35,168 bases of DNA from CAZWSE01 sp964636575 (lineage in GTDB: Bacteria; Pseudomonadota; Alphaproteobacteria; Rhodobacterales; Rhodobacteraceae): the NCBI GenBank assembly GCA_964636575.1, contig CAZWSE010000030.1:1-35168 (forward strand), written 5' to 3'. The notes under the pieces were generated by a model that was given only the letters and a program-made list of their open reading frames with translations, was not told the DNA's origin and did not search any database. The translations under genes were made by a program, and so were the position numbers. This document shows positions 15,358 to 22,497 of the stretch, piece after piece (position 1 is the first letter of the stretch; every line of letters starts with the position of its first letter).

Positions 15358-16557
15358 ATGTCGTCTGAAGTTTCAGTTGTGGTTGTTGGAGGCGGGATTG
15401 CTGGTCTTGCCAGTGCCATAGCCTATGCCCGTCAAGGGGCGCAGGTCACTGTTCTTGAGCAAGCAGACGCGATCACGGAAGTCGGTGCTGGTTTACAGAT
15501 CAGTCCCAACGGGGCCGCCGTTTTGCGCGCCTTGGGATTAGAGAGCCAGTTGCGCGAGATTGGCGTTGTTGCCGGGGCTGTTGTTTTACGGGATTACCGC
15601 GCACTTGGTGACGTGACACGCCTTGATCTTGGTGATTTGGAGGATACCCAGCGATACTACTTTGTGCATCGGTCTGATCTGATTGATCTGTTGGTTGAGG
15701 CAGCCCGAGTGGCTGGCGTGTCTATCAGGTTGCTTCAACAGGTTGACCGCGTTGTTCCCGGCCCGCGCCCTGTCGTGCATTTGGCGACCGGCGATCACTT
15801 GACTGCCGATTTGGTCATTGGCGCGGATGGGGTGAAATCAAAGATCCGCATGGCCTTGAATGGCGCGGATGCGCCAAAGTTTACGGGGCAAGTTGCTTGG
15901 CGGGCTGTCGTGCCCAACACCACCCGCGTTCCCGCAGAAGCGCGGGTTTACATGGGGCCGGGCCGTCATTTGGTGACATATCCGCTGCGTGGAAGTGCTT
16001 TTGTGAATATTGTCGCTGTTCAGGAACGCAAAGAATGGGCTGAAGAAGGCTGGTCCCATCATGATACCCCCGCGAGTGTTCAATCTGCGTTTGCAGATTT
16101 CGGGCCGGAGCCACGCGCCTTGTTGGAGCGCATTACCGATCTGCGCTTGTGGGGGCTGTTTCGCCATCCTGTCGCCACGCATTGGGTCGCCGAGGGCGTT
16201 GCCCTTGTTGGGGATGCCGCCCATCCGACGCTGCCGTTTTTGGCACAGGGTGCCAATATGGCGCTTGAGGATGCATGGGGGTTGGCGGCGTCTGTGCCTG
16301 CCGATGATCCATCAGTTGCGCGTTTGACGCGGTATCAAGAGCTTCGAGAGGGGCGGGTCAAACGCGTGATTTCAACCGCGAACCGTAATGCATGGCGTTA
16401 TCATCTGAAGTTTCCGCCCTTGCGGGCCGCTGCACATGGCGCTTTGCGTGTCAGCAGCACATTGGCCCCGAAGTTCATGTTGTCGCGTTTTGACTGGCTA
16501 TACCGGTACGATATTACGTCACAGGTCCAGATCGACCCAGACCGGAACGTGATCTGA
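15358..16557 (+). CDS. FAD-dependent monooxygenase (salicylate/3-hydroxybenzoate hydroxylase-like)
   Basis: This 399-aa group A flavoprotein monooxygenase has an FAD-binding GGGIAGLASA near residue 10, the DG motif VIGADGVKSKIR, and the GD motif VALVGDAAHPTLPFLAQGANMALEDA near residue 283. The family uses NAD(P)H and O2 to hydroxylate aromatic rings. Close relatives act on salicylate or 3-hydroxybenzoate, but the substrate is unproven here and no ring-cleavage genes are adjacent. The ATG at 15358 is chosen over a TTG at 15343. The last 39 bases overlap the 3' end of xthA on the other strand. Confidence 0.88.
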   Translation: MSSEVSVVVVGGGIAGLASAIAYARQGAQVTVLEQADAITEVGAGLQISPNGAAVLRALGLESQLREIGVVAGAVVLRDYRALGDVTRLDLGDLEDTQRYYFVHRSDLIDLLVEAARVAGVSIRLLQQVDRVVPGPRPVVHLATGDHLTADLVIGADGVKSKIRMALNGADAPKFTGQVAWRAVVPNTTRVPAEARVYMGPGRHLVTYPLRGSAFVNIVAVQERKEWAEEGWSHHDTPASVQSAFADFGPEPRALLERITDLRLWGLFRHPVATHWVAEGVALVGDAAHPTLPFLAQGANMALEDAWGLAASVPADDPSVARLTRYQELREGRVKRVISTANRNAWRYHLKFPPLRAAAHGALRVSSTLAPKFMLSRFDWLYRYDITSQVQIDPDRNVI

Positions 16558-17301
16558 CGGTTTTTCGCCCGCGCGCGTTTGTTTGTCGATCTGGCAGTCG
16601 CGCAGCAGGTCCGCGCAGGGTGGTGTCAAAAGGAAGTGGTCAATCCTAATGCCGTCGTCACGGTTCCATGCGCCTGCCTGATAGTCCCAAAAACTGTAGT
16701 GTCCGGGGCCGTGGTGGCGCGCGCGGAAGGCTTCGGTGAAGCCGAGGTTGACGATTTTGCGGAAGGCAGCGCGGCTTTCTGGGCGAAAGAGGGCGTCTTC
16801 ACCCCAAGCTTCGGGCCGTCTGGCGTCTTCGGCTTGCGGGATAATATTGTAGTCGCCTGCCATAAGCGCTGGGGTTTCATCGGCCATTAGAGCTTGCGCG
16901 CGCGTATAAAGCCGTTCCATCCATGCCAATTTGTAATCGTACTTCGGCCCAGGCGCCGGATTTCCGTTGGGCAGGTAGAGACCGCAAATGCGCAAGGGGT
17001 GTTTGTCGCCGACGATTGTTGCCTCGATCCAGCGGGCCTGTTCGTCGCTGTCATCACCGGGCAACCCGCGTGTGACGTCTTCTAGTGGCAGTTTGGACAG
17101 GATCGCCACGCCGTTGAACGACTTTTGCCCGTGGGTTTCGACGTTGTAGCCGCGGTCCTCAAAGATTTCGCGGGGGAAGCCTTCGTCGACGGATTTGATT
17201 TCTTGCAGCAAGACCACATCGGGGTTGGCCTCATCGAGCCATGCGGGCAGGGCGTCGATCCGTGCTTTGATCCCGTTGATGTTGAAGGTCGCAATTTTCA
17301 T
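16519..17301 (-). CDS. xthA: Exodeoxyribonuclease III
   Basis: This 260-aa AP endonuclease / 3'-5' exonuclease acts in base-excision repair. The catalytic set of the EEP fold is complete: N7 region (FNINGIK), Glu34 (LLQEIK), D150/N152 (GDYNIIP), D221 (RIDHFLL), and the terminal D250-H251 pair (SDHVPV). Length is typical. It is convergent with the FAD monooxygenase and overlaps it by 39 bases; a 14-bp perfect palindrome lies 72 bases upstream of its start. Confidence 0.95.
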   Translation of the reverse strand: MKIATFNINGIKARIDALPAWLDEANPDVVLLQEIKSVDEGFPREIFEDRGYNVETHGQKSFNGVAILSKLPLEDVTRGLPGDDSDEQARWIEATIVGDKHPLRICGLYLPNGNPAPGPKYDYKLAWMERLYTRAQALMADETPALMAGDYNIIPQAEDARRPEAWGEDALFRPESRAAFRKIVNLGFTEAFRARHHGPGHYSFWDYQAGAWNRDDGIRIDHFLLTPPCADLLRDCQIDKQTRAGEKPSDHVPVWVDLDL

Positions 17302-17372
17302 GGTGGCAGATCCGATGCGGTTGAAGTCCGAGGTTCGTCTTAGAGAGGTGCCAAAGCGGCGACAAGGGTTGC

Positions 17373-17386
17373 TTGATTCGAATCAA
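17373..17386. promoter_or_regulatory. 14-bp palindrome upstream of xthA
   Basis: TTGATTCGAATCAA, perfect and uninterrupted. Its position 72 bases before the xthA start would suit an operator; the regulator is not known. Confidence 0.45.
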
Positions 17387-17480
17387 CCATAAGGAGAATC
17401 GTTATTGCGTCGTACGTTAGGGAGGTCTACTATCCCCATATATAGCGAGTTACCTAGCGTTAACCGACCAAATCCAGTGC

Positions 17481-17489
17481 TGTGGATAA
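17481..17489 (+). promoter_or_regulatory. DnaA box 1
   Basis: TGTGGATAA, the exact complement of the E. coli consensus TTATCCACA, within CTGTGGATAAG. The same 11 bases recur at 17555-17565. Confidence 0.55.
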
Positions 17490-17555
17490 GTTTTTTTAGC
17501 GAAATCTTAAGACCTTCAACAGCCTGAAACCCAATCGATTTCTTCAAAATTTGAC

Positions 17556-17564
17556 TGTGGATAA
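17556..17564 (+). promoter_or_regulatory. DnaA box 2
   Basis: A second exact TGTGGATAA, 75 bp from box 1 and in the same orientation, 111 bases before the repeat-peptide start. Two exact boxes in one short leader suggest DnaA-linked control. Confidence 0.55.
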
Positions 17565-17666
17565 GGTCTTCATTTTCACCCCAGGATAGAAAAATGAGTT
17601 GCAACACACTTTTAACGTGTAATGCTAGAGGGGCGTTCAACATCAACTTTAACTGGAGATTACCAA

Positions 17667-17936
17667 ATGCAAGCTCAACAAAAATTCCTCACCGCAGATG
17701 CAGAATTCACCTTTGACGGCCTGACAGGCGAAGGCTGTGACATGTTCCCATCGGGTTCTGTTTCCGTCGACACAGACATGATGGGTGGCGAAGCAACCGC
17801 TTTGTTCCCGTCTGGGTCTGCTCCTGCTGCAACTTTCGGTGAAGAAACTGGCCTGTTCCCATCAGGTTCCGCGCCAACCACATCGACAGCGACTGTCGAC
17901 GGCGAAGGCACATACTTGTTCCCATCGGGGTCCTAA
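17667..17936 (+). CDS. 89-aa FPSGS-repeat peptide, possible precursor peptide
   Basis: The protein has an acidic N-terminal part (residues 1-25, one Cys at 24) and then four FPSGS blocks at 27-31, 47-51, 64-68 and 85-89; the last block ends the protein. Each block follows a Gly-Glu linker (GEGCDM, GEATAL, GEETGL, GEGTYL), so the unit is roughly GE-x2-3-(L/M)FPSGS, with AP after the middle two. The codons for the block differ at third positions between copies, so the peptide, not the DNA, is being conserved. No signal peptide or membrane helix is seen. ATG 17667 has GGAG eight bases upstream. A helical protein and an exporter follow. I do not recognise a characterised family. Confidence 0.75.
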   Translation: MQAQQKFLTADAEFTFDGLTGEGCDMFPSGSVSVDTDMMGGEATALFPSGSAPAATFGEETGLFPSGSAPTTSTATVDGEGTYLFPSGS

Positions 17937-17961
17937 TCCCCTTTTGTGCCGAACAGTGAAA

Positions 17962-18034
17962 CGAGGCGTTCAGGTGGACGCCGTTTGGAAAGGATCATCC
18001 CCCGATGACAAATGTAATCCAACTGAACGCCTCG
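17962..18034 (+). promoter_or_regulatory. Long-range inverted repeat enclosing the start of the 358-aa gene
   Basis: CGAGGCGTTCAG (17962-17973) and CTGAACGCCTCG (18023-18034) are perfect 12-bp complements. They flank the ribosome site (GGAAAGGA) and ATG (18005); the right arm is in codons 7-10. The left arm also forms a local hairpin (17965-17971 with 17976-17982), and the two structures exclude each other, as in an attenuation switch. Confidence 0.55.
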
Positions 18035-19081
18035 CGTCGCTGTAACACCGCCAATAGGGGCCTACCGGCCCTTATTGAAAGCTTTGCCCGTCATCGCAGA
18101 TTTGGAGATGACGTGTTTTGGCTCAAGGAAAATGCAGAAATTCTTAACGTCCTTGAATCGACCCAGACAGAGGTTCCATCCGCAGCCCTGTCGTCTCATG
18201 CCAGCTTCTACGATGGCATCGAAAAGCGGATGCAATTTTTCCCGCAATACTACCGTTTCCTGCTGTCGATCTGCCTTGATCTAGAAGATCTGGGGATGAA
18301 CGATGGCAAAGGCGAAGCCCTGTGCCAGTGGGTTGCGACTGAGGGGCTGGCCGAGGCCGAGCTTTCCGATTTGCAACGTGCCGAAGCCCAGCGGTTGATG
18401 CTGCGTCGCGGTGTTGACCCGATGTCCCACGATGCTGGTTTGCGCGACCGCGTTCACCGCTTTATTTCCCGCCCCGAGACTTTTGCCTTGCCCAACAAGA
18501 AGGCCGCGTATGAGCTAACCCATGCGGTGTTTTATCTTTCTGAGTATGGTCGGGTTGACCCGCATCTGTCCGAGGCTGCGATGAAGAGCCTTGAATTTGC
18601 TGGCATTCTTGCGTTTCTGGATCAAAACGTCGATCTGTTGGCCGAGATCTGTGTCTCGTTGCGGTTTGCCGGTGTGACCCCATCCCCGATCTGGGAAGGG
18701 CTGATTTCACGCACCACCCGTGACTTTTCCATAGAGGCAGGCCCGCACACGAGCACCCAAGACCACTACCACGATTATCTGATGTGCAATTGGTTGCTAA
18801 AGCTGGCCGATAAACCGCTGCCTGAAACCGCATTTGCGGCGGGTCGTGTTTCGTTCTTCCGCCCTGGAGCAGAATTCAGCCCGTTGCGTGGCCTGTCTGA
18901 AAGCCTGTTCAATATGGCCGACAACCGCAGCGAGGACTGGCAGCGGATGCGTCCTTTTGTGGAAGCTTCGCTTGAAGAAGACGCCCTGTTCGCGCTGTCC
19001 CAAGCTGAAGAATCCACCGATCAGTTCGAGGCGTTCTTTGCAGGGTTTGCCCGCGCGCGCCGGTTGGGCGGTGTTCAGTGA
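18005..19081 (+). CDS. Helical protein of unknown function downstream of the repeat peptide
   Basis: This 358-aa soluble, mostly alpha-helical protein has no signal peptide or membrane segment. Notable stretches are ESFARHRRFGDDVFWLKENAEIL near the N-terminus, YELTHAVFYLSEYGR (169-183) with His173 followed by DPH (185-187), and DHYHDYLMCNWLLKL (253-267) with two His. The paired His/Asp-rich motifs could bind metal or be part of a helical solenoid active surface. I cannot name a family with certainty; the THxxFYLSEYG type motif recalls helical proteins found beside peptide natural-product genes, a guess only. Its start sits inside an inverted-repeat structure. Its stop overlaps the EamA gene, so partner and exporter are co-translated. 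Confidence 0.8.
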   Translation: MTNVIQLNASRRCNTANRGLPALIESFARHRRFGDDVFWLKENAEILNVLESTQTEVPSAALSSHASFYDGIEKRMQFFPQYYRFLLSICLDLEDLGMNDGKGEALCQWVATEGLAEAELSDLQRAEAQRLMLRRGVDPMSHDAGLRDRVHRFISRPETFALPNKKAAYELTHAVFYLSEYGRVDPHLSEAAMKSLEFAGILAFLDQNVDLLAEICVSLRFAGVTPSPIWEGLISRTTRDFSIEAGPHTSTQDHYHDYLMCNWLLKLADKPLPETAFAAGRVSFFRPGAEFSPLRGLSESLFNMADNRSEDWQRMRPFVEASLEEDALFALSQAEESTDQFEAFFAGFARARRLGGVQ

Positions 19082-20043
19082 AGGCGCTGCCCGCCCGAAT
19101 GTCTAGTGCAAGTCTTGCGGGGGCGGCCATGGTTTTGGTCTACACCGCACTCATCTCAAGCGCAGATGCGATCACGAAACTGGTTTCAGGATCCTATTCT
19201 GCGCCACAGATGTTCTTTGTGTCCTCATTTGTGGTTATGGGTTTGAGCGTTCTTGCTGACCGTCACCCAAAGCAACGGTTGGGTTTGAAGACTGTCGCCC
19301 CGTTGGCGATGGGTCTGCGGTCGGCCGCGACGATTATCGCTGCCTGTTCGTTCTTCTACGCCTTCAAGTTTTTGCACTTTGCCGAGGTTTTCATCTTCAT
19401 CGGGCTTATGCCAATCTTTGCGGGCCTGTTTTCAGCCGTGATCCTGAAAGAGAAAATCAAACCTGTTGTCTGGGGGGCTTTGGCCTTCGGGTTCGTGGGC
19501 GTTTTGTGTCTGTTTCCAACCGGTGTGAGTGGTGTCGGGATTGGCCATGGCTTTGCCCTGATGGCTGCGGCGGCTGGGACGTTTTCGATGGTCATGGCGC
19601 GTTATATCGGCCGGTATGAAACCAACGCATTGGCACAAGTGTTTTACCCGAACCTTGCCCTGTTTGTTGCGATGGGGGCGGTTCTGCCGATGCTTTGGGT
19701 GCCCATGGTTTGGGCGGACATTTCTTTGATCGTTGGCTATGCGGTGTGTTTGTTTGCTGCCCGTTGGCTGTCCGTTGTGGCCCTGCGTTTGCTGCCCGCC
19801 TATGCTGTCACCCCTTTGATGAACCTTCAGTTTGTCTGGATGGTCGGACTTGGTGCTGCTGTCTTTGGAGAGGTTCCATCAACCAACCTGTTCGTAGGGG
19901 TGTTCATTATCATCGCCACAGGGCTGTTTTTGGTCTGGGATCAATTCGCCGCAAAACCGGTGTTGCCCGTGCTGCCGGCGCTGTCGTCGCGTCATGGGCC
20001 GAAACTGCGCCCGCGCCCTGTATCAGCCCCTGAAGCCCGCTGA
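19078..20043 (+). CDS. EamA/DMT family transporter
   Basis: This 321-aa membrane protein has about ten helices in two repeated EamA halves (the first ending near FPTGVSGVGIGHG, the second starting after MARYIGRYETNALAQ). Drug/metabolite transporters of this type export amino acids, nucleosides or small metabolites. Start GTG 19078 overlaps the preceding stop (GTGA); an ATG at 19099 is a possible alternative. The last 40 residues are Pro/Arg-rich and cytosolic. Coupling to the unknown 358-aa gene suggests that the transported compound is made by, or acts with, that locus. Confidence 0.88.
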   Translation: MKALPARMSSASLAGAAMVLVYTALISSADAITKLVSGSYSAPQMFFVSSFVVMGLSVLADRHPKQRLGLKTVAPLAMGLRSAATIIAACSFFYAFKFLHFAEVFIFIGLMPIFAGLFSAVILKEKIKPVVWGALAFGFVGVLCLFPTGVSGVGIGHGFALMAAAAGTFSMVMARYIGRYETNALAQVFYPNLALFVAMGAVLPMLWVPMVWADISLIVGYAVCLFAARWLSVVALRLLPAYAVTPLMNLQFVWMVGLGAAVFGEVPSTNLFVGVFIIIATGLFLVWDQFAAKPVLPVLPALSSRHGPKLRPRPVSAPEAR

Positions 20044-20127
20044 GCTGTCACAATTCGTAAGGTTCGATTTGTTGATTGCAGTTTGCGTTGATGGTTAAAC
20101 GGTCTCAAACCTAAGGGGGATGAGGCG

Positions 20128-20895
20128 ATGATTTTTGAAAAAAACAGTGTTGCGGTGGTCACCGGTGGTGCTTCTGGATTGGGCGCTGCGACAGCCGCTG
20201 GGTTGGCAGACAAAGGCCTGTCTGTTGCGATTTTCGATATGAATTCAGAGCGTGGCACGGCCCATGCAGAGGCTTTGGGGGGCCGTTTCTACCGCGTTGA
20301 TGTCTCTGATCCGGTCAGCGTGGAGGCAGGGTTTGCGGGCGTTGCCGCTGACATGGGGAGCCTGCGTGTGTTGGTCAATTGTGCGGGCATTGGCCCAGCG
20401 GCCAAAACTGTGTCGCGCGGTGCGGCCCATGATCCGGCCGTTTTTGAGACCGTGATCAAGGTGAACCTGCTGGGGAGTTTCAACTGTGCCTCGCAGGCGG
20501 CCGCCTTGATGGTTGCGGCTGATCCTGTTGCTCCTGACGGTCAGCGCGGTGTTATTGTGAACACGGCGTCCGTTGCGGCCTATGACGGGCAGATCGGGCA
20601 GGTGGCTTATGCGGCTTCAAAAGGCGGGATCGTCGGGATGACCCTGCCCATGGCGCGTGATCTGGCGGACAAGGGCGTGCGGGTCTGCTCGGTCGCGCCG
20701 GGTTTGTTTTTGACGCCGCTGCTGGAGGGGTTGCCGGAAGATGTACAAAGTTCCTTAGGCGCGCAGGTGCCGTTTCCGTCACGTTTGGGCGATCCGACCG
20801 AGTTCGCGTCCCTTGTCGGGCATATCGTCGATAATCCGATGCTGAACGGCGAAGTGATCCGGCTGGATGGCGCTATTCGGATGGCACCACGGTAG
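20128..20895 (+). CDS. Short-chain dehydrogenase, 3-hydroxyacyl-CoA dehydrogenase type 2-like
   Basis: This 255-aa SDR has the cofactor loop TGGASGLG (12-19), NCAG (85-88), and catalytic Ser149, Tyr162 and Lys166 (YAASK). The acidic IFDMN after the second strand favours NAD. The overall pattern (SVAVVTGGASGLGAAT..., VAPGLFLTPLLEGLP, FPSRLGDPTEFASLV) is that of HSD17B10-like enzymes that oxidise 3-hydroxyacyl-CoA or branched hydroxyacyl-CoA in beta-oxidation. It has its own ribosome site (AAGGGGG ... GAGG) 84 bases after the EamA gene and is followed by a hairpin element, so it may be a separate unit. Confidence 0.88.
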   Translation: MIFEKNSVAVVTGGASGLGAATAAGLADKGLSVAIFDMNSERGTAHAEALGGRFYRVDVSDPVSVEAGFAGVAADMGSLRVLVNCAGIGPAAKTVSRGAAHDPAVFETVIKVNLLGSFNCASQAAALMVAADPVAPDGQRGVIVNTASVAAYDGQIGQVAYAASKGGIVGMTLPMARDLADKGVRVCSVAPGLFLTPLLEGLPEDVQSSLGAQVPFPSRLGDPTEFASLVGHIVDNPMLNGEVIRLDGAIRMAPR

Positions 20896-20903
20896 ATTTT
20901 CTT

Positions 20904-20936
20904 GCCTCCGGCGGAGGTATTTGACCCAAGAAGAAG
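20904..20936. repeat. Dispersed hairpin element, copy B
   Basis: GCCTCCGGCGGAGGTATTT followed by GACCCAAGAAGAAG. It begins eight bases after the SDR stop, for which it can act as terminator, and its purine tail reaches to within 12 bases of the erpA stop on the other strand. Confidence 0.75.
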
Positions 20937-20948
20937 GTGGGTGCCGCG

Positions 20949-21272
20949 CTACATCGAAAAGGATGTGCCGCATCCGCAAGAGCTGCTGGCGTTAGGGTTG
21001 TTGATCACGAACCTTGCCCCGATCAGCTCTTCCGAGAAGTCGATGACTGCGTTTTCCAAGAAGGGCAGTGAGGTTGTGTCGACCACCACTTTTTGACCGT
21101 TGCCTTCCAGCACAAGATCATCGCTGGCTGGCGTGTCCAGTGCGATTTCGTATTGAAACCCGGAGCATCCGCCGCCTTCTACTGCGACCCGCAGCGCCTG
21201 TCCTTGATCTGCGGCTCCGATTTCGGCAAGCCGAGAGAACGCGCGGTCTGTTACTTTGGGGGGCAATTGCAT
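20949..21272 (-). CDS. erpA: A-type iron-sulfur cluster insertion protein
   Basis: This 107-aa IscA/ErpA/HesB-family carrier delivers Fe-S clusters to target enzymes. The three ligating cysteines are Cys36 (GGGCSGFQY) and Cys99/Cys101 (SSCGCGTSFS). The order and spacing are those of ErpA-like proteins; IscA or SufA cannot be excluded from sequence alone, since no isc/suf genes are nearby. It is divergent from dgt with an 85-base shared promoter region. Confidence 0.88.
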   Translation of the reverse strand: MQLPPKVTDRAFSRLAEIGAADQGQALRVAVEGGGCSGFQYEIALDTPASDDLVLEGNGQKVVVDTTSLPFLENAVIDFSEELIGARFVINNPNASSSCGCGTSFSM

Positions 21273-21357
21273 CGGGGCGGCCTTTTTCGTGGGCTATTTC
21301 AAAACGGGTCTGCACCCAATATAGAAACCCCAGCGACAGCCGACAAGGACTTGCATC

Positions 21358-22497
21358 ATGCCTGCCACTTTTGCCTCAGATCCAGCCCAGTCGCGTGGAC
21401 GCCTGATTGGCGAAGAGGAAAGCGTTTTCCGGTCCTGTTTTCAACGTGATCGTGACCGGATCATTCATGCCAGCGCCTTTCGTCGCTTGAAACACAAGAC
21501 CCAAGTGTTCATCGAACATGAGGGCGATTATTTTCGCACCCGTTTGACCCATTCGATTGAAGTGGCGCAGGTGGCGCGCACCATATCGGGTGCTTTGGGG
21601 TTGAACCCTGAGTTGACCGAGGCCGTCGCACTGGCCCATGATCTGGGCCATCCCCCGTTTGGCCATACCGGCGAGGATGCGTTGCATGTGTTGATGGCGC
21701 CCTATGGCGGGTTCGATCACAATGCCCAAGCGATCAAGATTGTGACCTCGCTTGAGCGGCACTATGCAGACTTTGACGGGTTGAACTTAACCTGGGAAAC
21801 CCTTGAAGGCATTGCAAAACACAATGGTCCCATTGTCGGGGACATCCCGCATGCGCTGGCGGACTATGACGCGCGTCATGATCTGGAATTGCACACCTAT
21901 GCCAGTGCCGAAGCCCAAGTTGCCGCGATTTCTGATGATGTTGCCTATAATCATCATGATTTGCACGATGGCCTTCGCGCCGAGCTTTTTTCAACGGATG
22001 AACTTGCCGAATTGCCGATCCTGGATCGCTGTTTTGCCCGTGTGGATGCGTTGTACCCCGGTTTGAACTACTACCGCCGCCGGCATGAGGCGTTGCGTCG
22101 GTTCTTTGGTGTCCTTGTTGAAGACGTCATAAACGATGCCCGTGGAAAGCTTGCGGATATTGATCCGACAACAGCCCAAGATGTCCGCGAGGCGGGGCTG
22201 TGCGTCATTCAGTTTTCGCAACCTGTGTTTGAGGACCTGAAAGTGATCCGCCAGTTCTTGTTTGAACGCATGTACCGCGCCCCAAGCGTGGTCAAAATGC
22301 GGGCCGAGGTCACCCAAGTTGTCGAAGACCTGTTTCCCTTTTTCATGGCCAACTCGGGCGAGTTGCCCAAGCAGTGGCGGCTGGATGTGGAACAGGCCCG
22401 TGATGAAACTGCGCTCGCGCGGATTGTTTGTGACTATATTTCCGGAATGACCGATCGCTTTGCATTACAAGAACACGTCCGTCTCCTCAGGTCCTAG
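21358..22497 (+). CDS. dgt: Deoxyguanosinetriphosphate triphosphohydrolase-like protein
   Basis: This 379-aa HD-domain dNTPase converts dNTPs to deoxynucleoside plus tripolyphosphate and helps balance dNTP pools. The metal site is clear: His65 (RLTHSIEVAQVARTI), His94-Asp95 (AHDLGHPPFGHTGE), and a further Asp in SDDVAYNHHD. RRLKHKTQVF (42-51) is the conserved substrate-binding stretch. It is the shorter, broad-specificity form rather than the E. coli Dgt of about 500 aa. Its 3' end overlaps the convergent membrane-protein gene by 33 bases. Confidence 0.92.
   Translation: MPATFASDPAQSRGRLIGEEESVFRSCFQRDRDRIIHASAFRRLKHKTQVFIEHEGDYFRTRLTHSIEVAQVARTISGALGLNPELTEAVALAHDLGHPPFGHTGEDALHVLMAPYGGFDHNAQAIKIVTSLERHYADFDGLNLTWETLEGIAKHNGPIVGDIPHALADYDARHDLELHTYASAEAQVAAISDDVAYNHHDLHDGLRAELFSTDELAELPILDRCFARVDALYPGLNYYRRRHEALRRFFGVLVEDVINDARGKLADIDPTTAQDVREAGLCVIQFSQPVFEDLKVIRQFLFERMYRAPSVVKMRAEVTQVVEDLFPFFMANSGELPKQWRLDVEQARDETALARIVCDYISGMTDRFALQEHVRLLRS

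Larger units (their letters stand above)
17302..17666. other. 365-base intergenic leader between xthA and the FPSGS-repeat gene
   Basis: AT-richer than the surroundings. It contains a 14-bp palindrome (17373-17386), two perfect DnaA boxes in the same orientation (17481-17489, 17556-17564), and an 8-bp inverted pair AAGACCTT/AAGGTCTT (17509-17516, 17563-17570). A possible sigma-70 promoter combines TTGCAA at 17599-17604 with a weak -10 near 17620-17628. I see no convincing gene: an 87-codon minus-strand frame (17383-17646) has no family features. Confidence 0.6.

Noticed and set aside
17481..17564. Replication origin
   Set aside because: Only two DnaA boxes, no AT-rich unwinding repeats beyond short runs, and no origin-type neighbours (dnaA, dnaN, hemE, parAB).
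17383..17646. An 87-codon minus-strand frame in the leader of the repeat-peptide gene
   Set aside because: No ribosome site, no family features, AT-rich background; it overlaps the DnaA boxes and probable promoter.
17649..17663. CtrA-like TTAA-N7-TTAC before the repeat-peptide gene
   Set aside because: One mismatch, and it overlaps the ribosome binding site of the gene, so it is probably chance.
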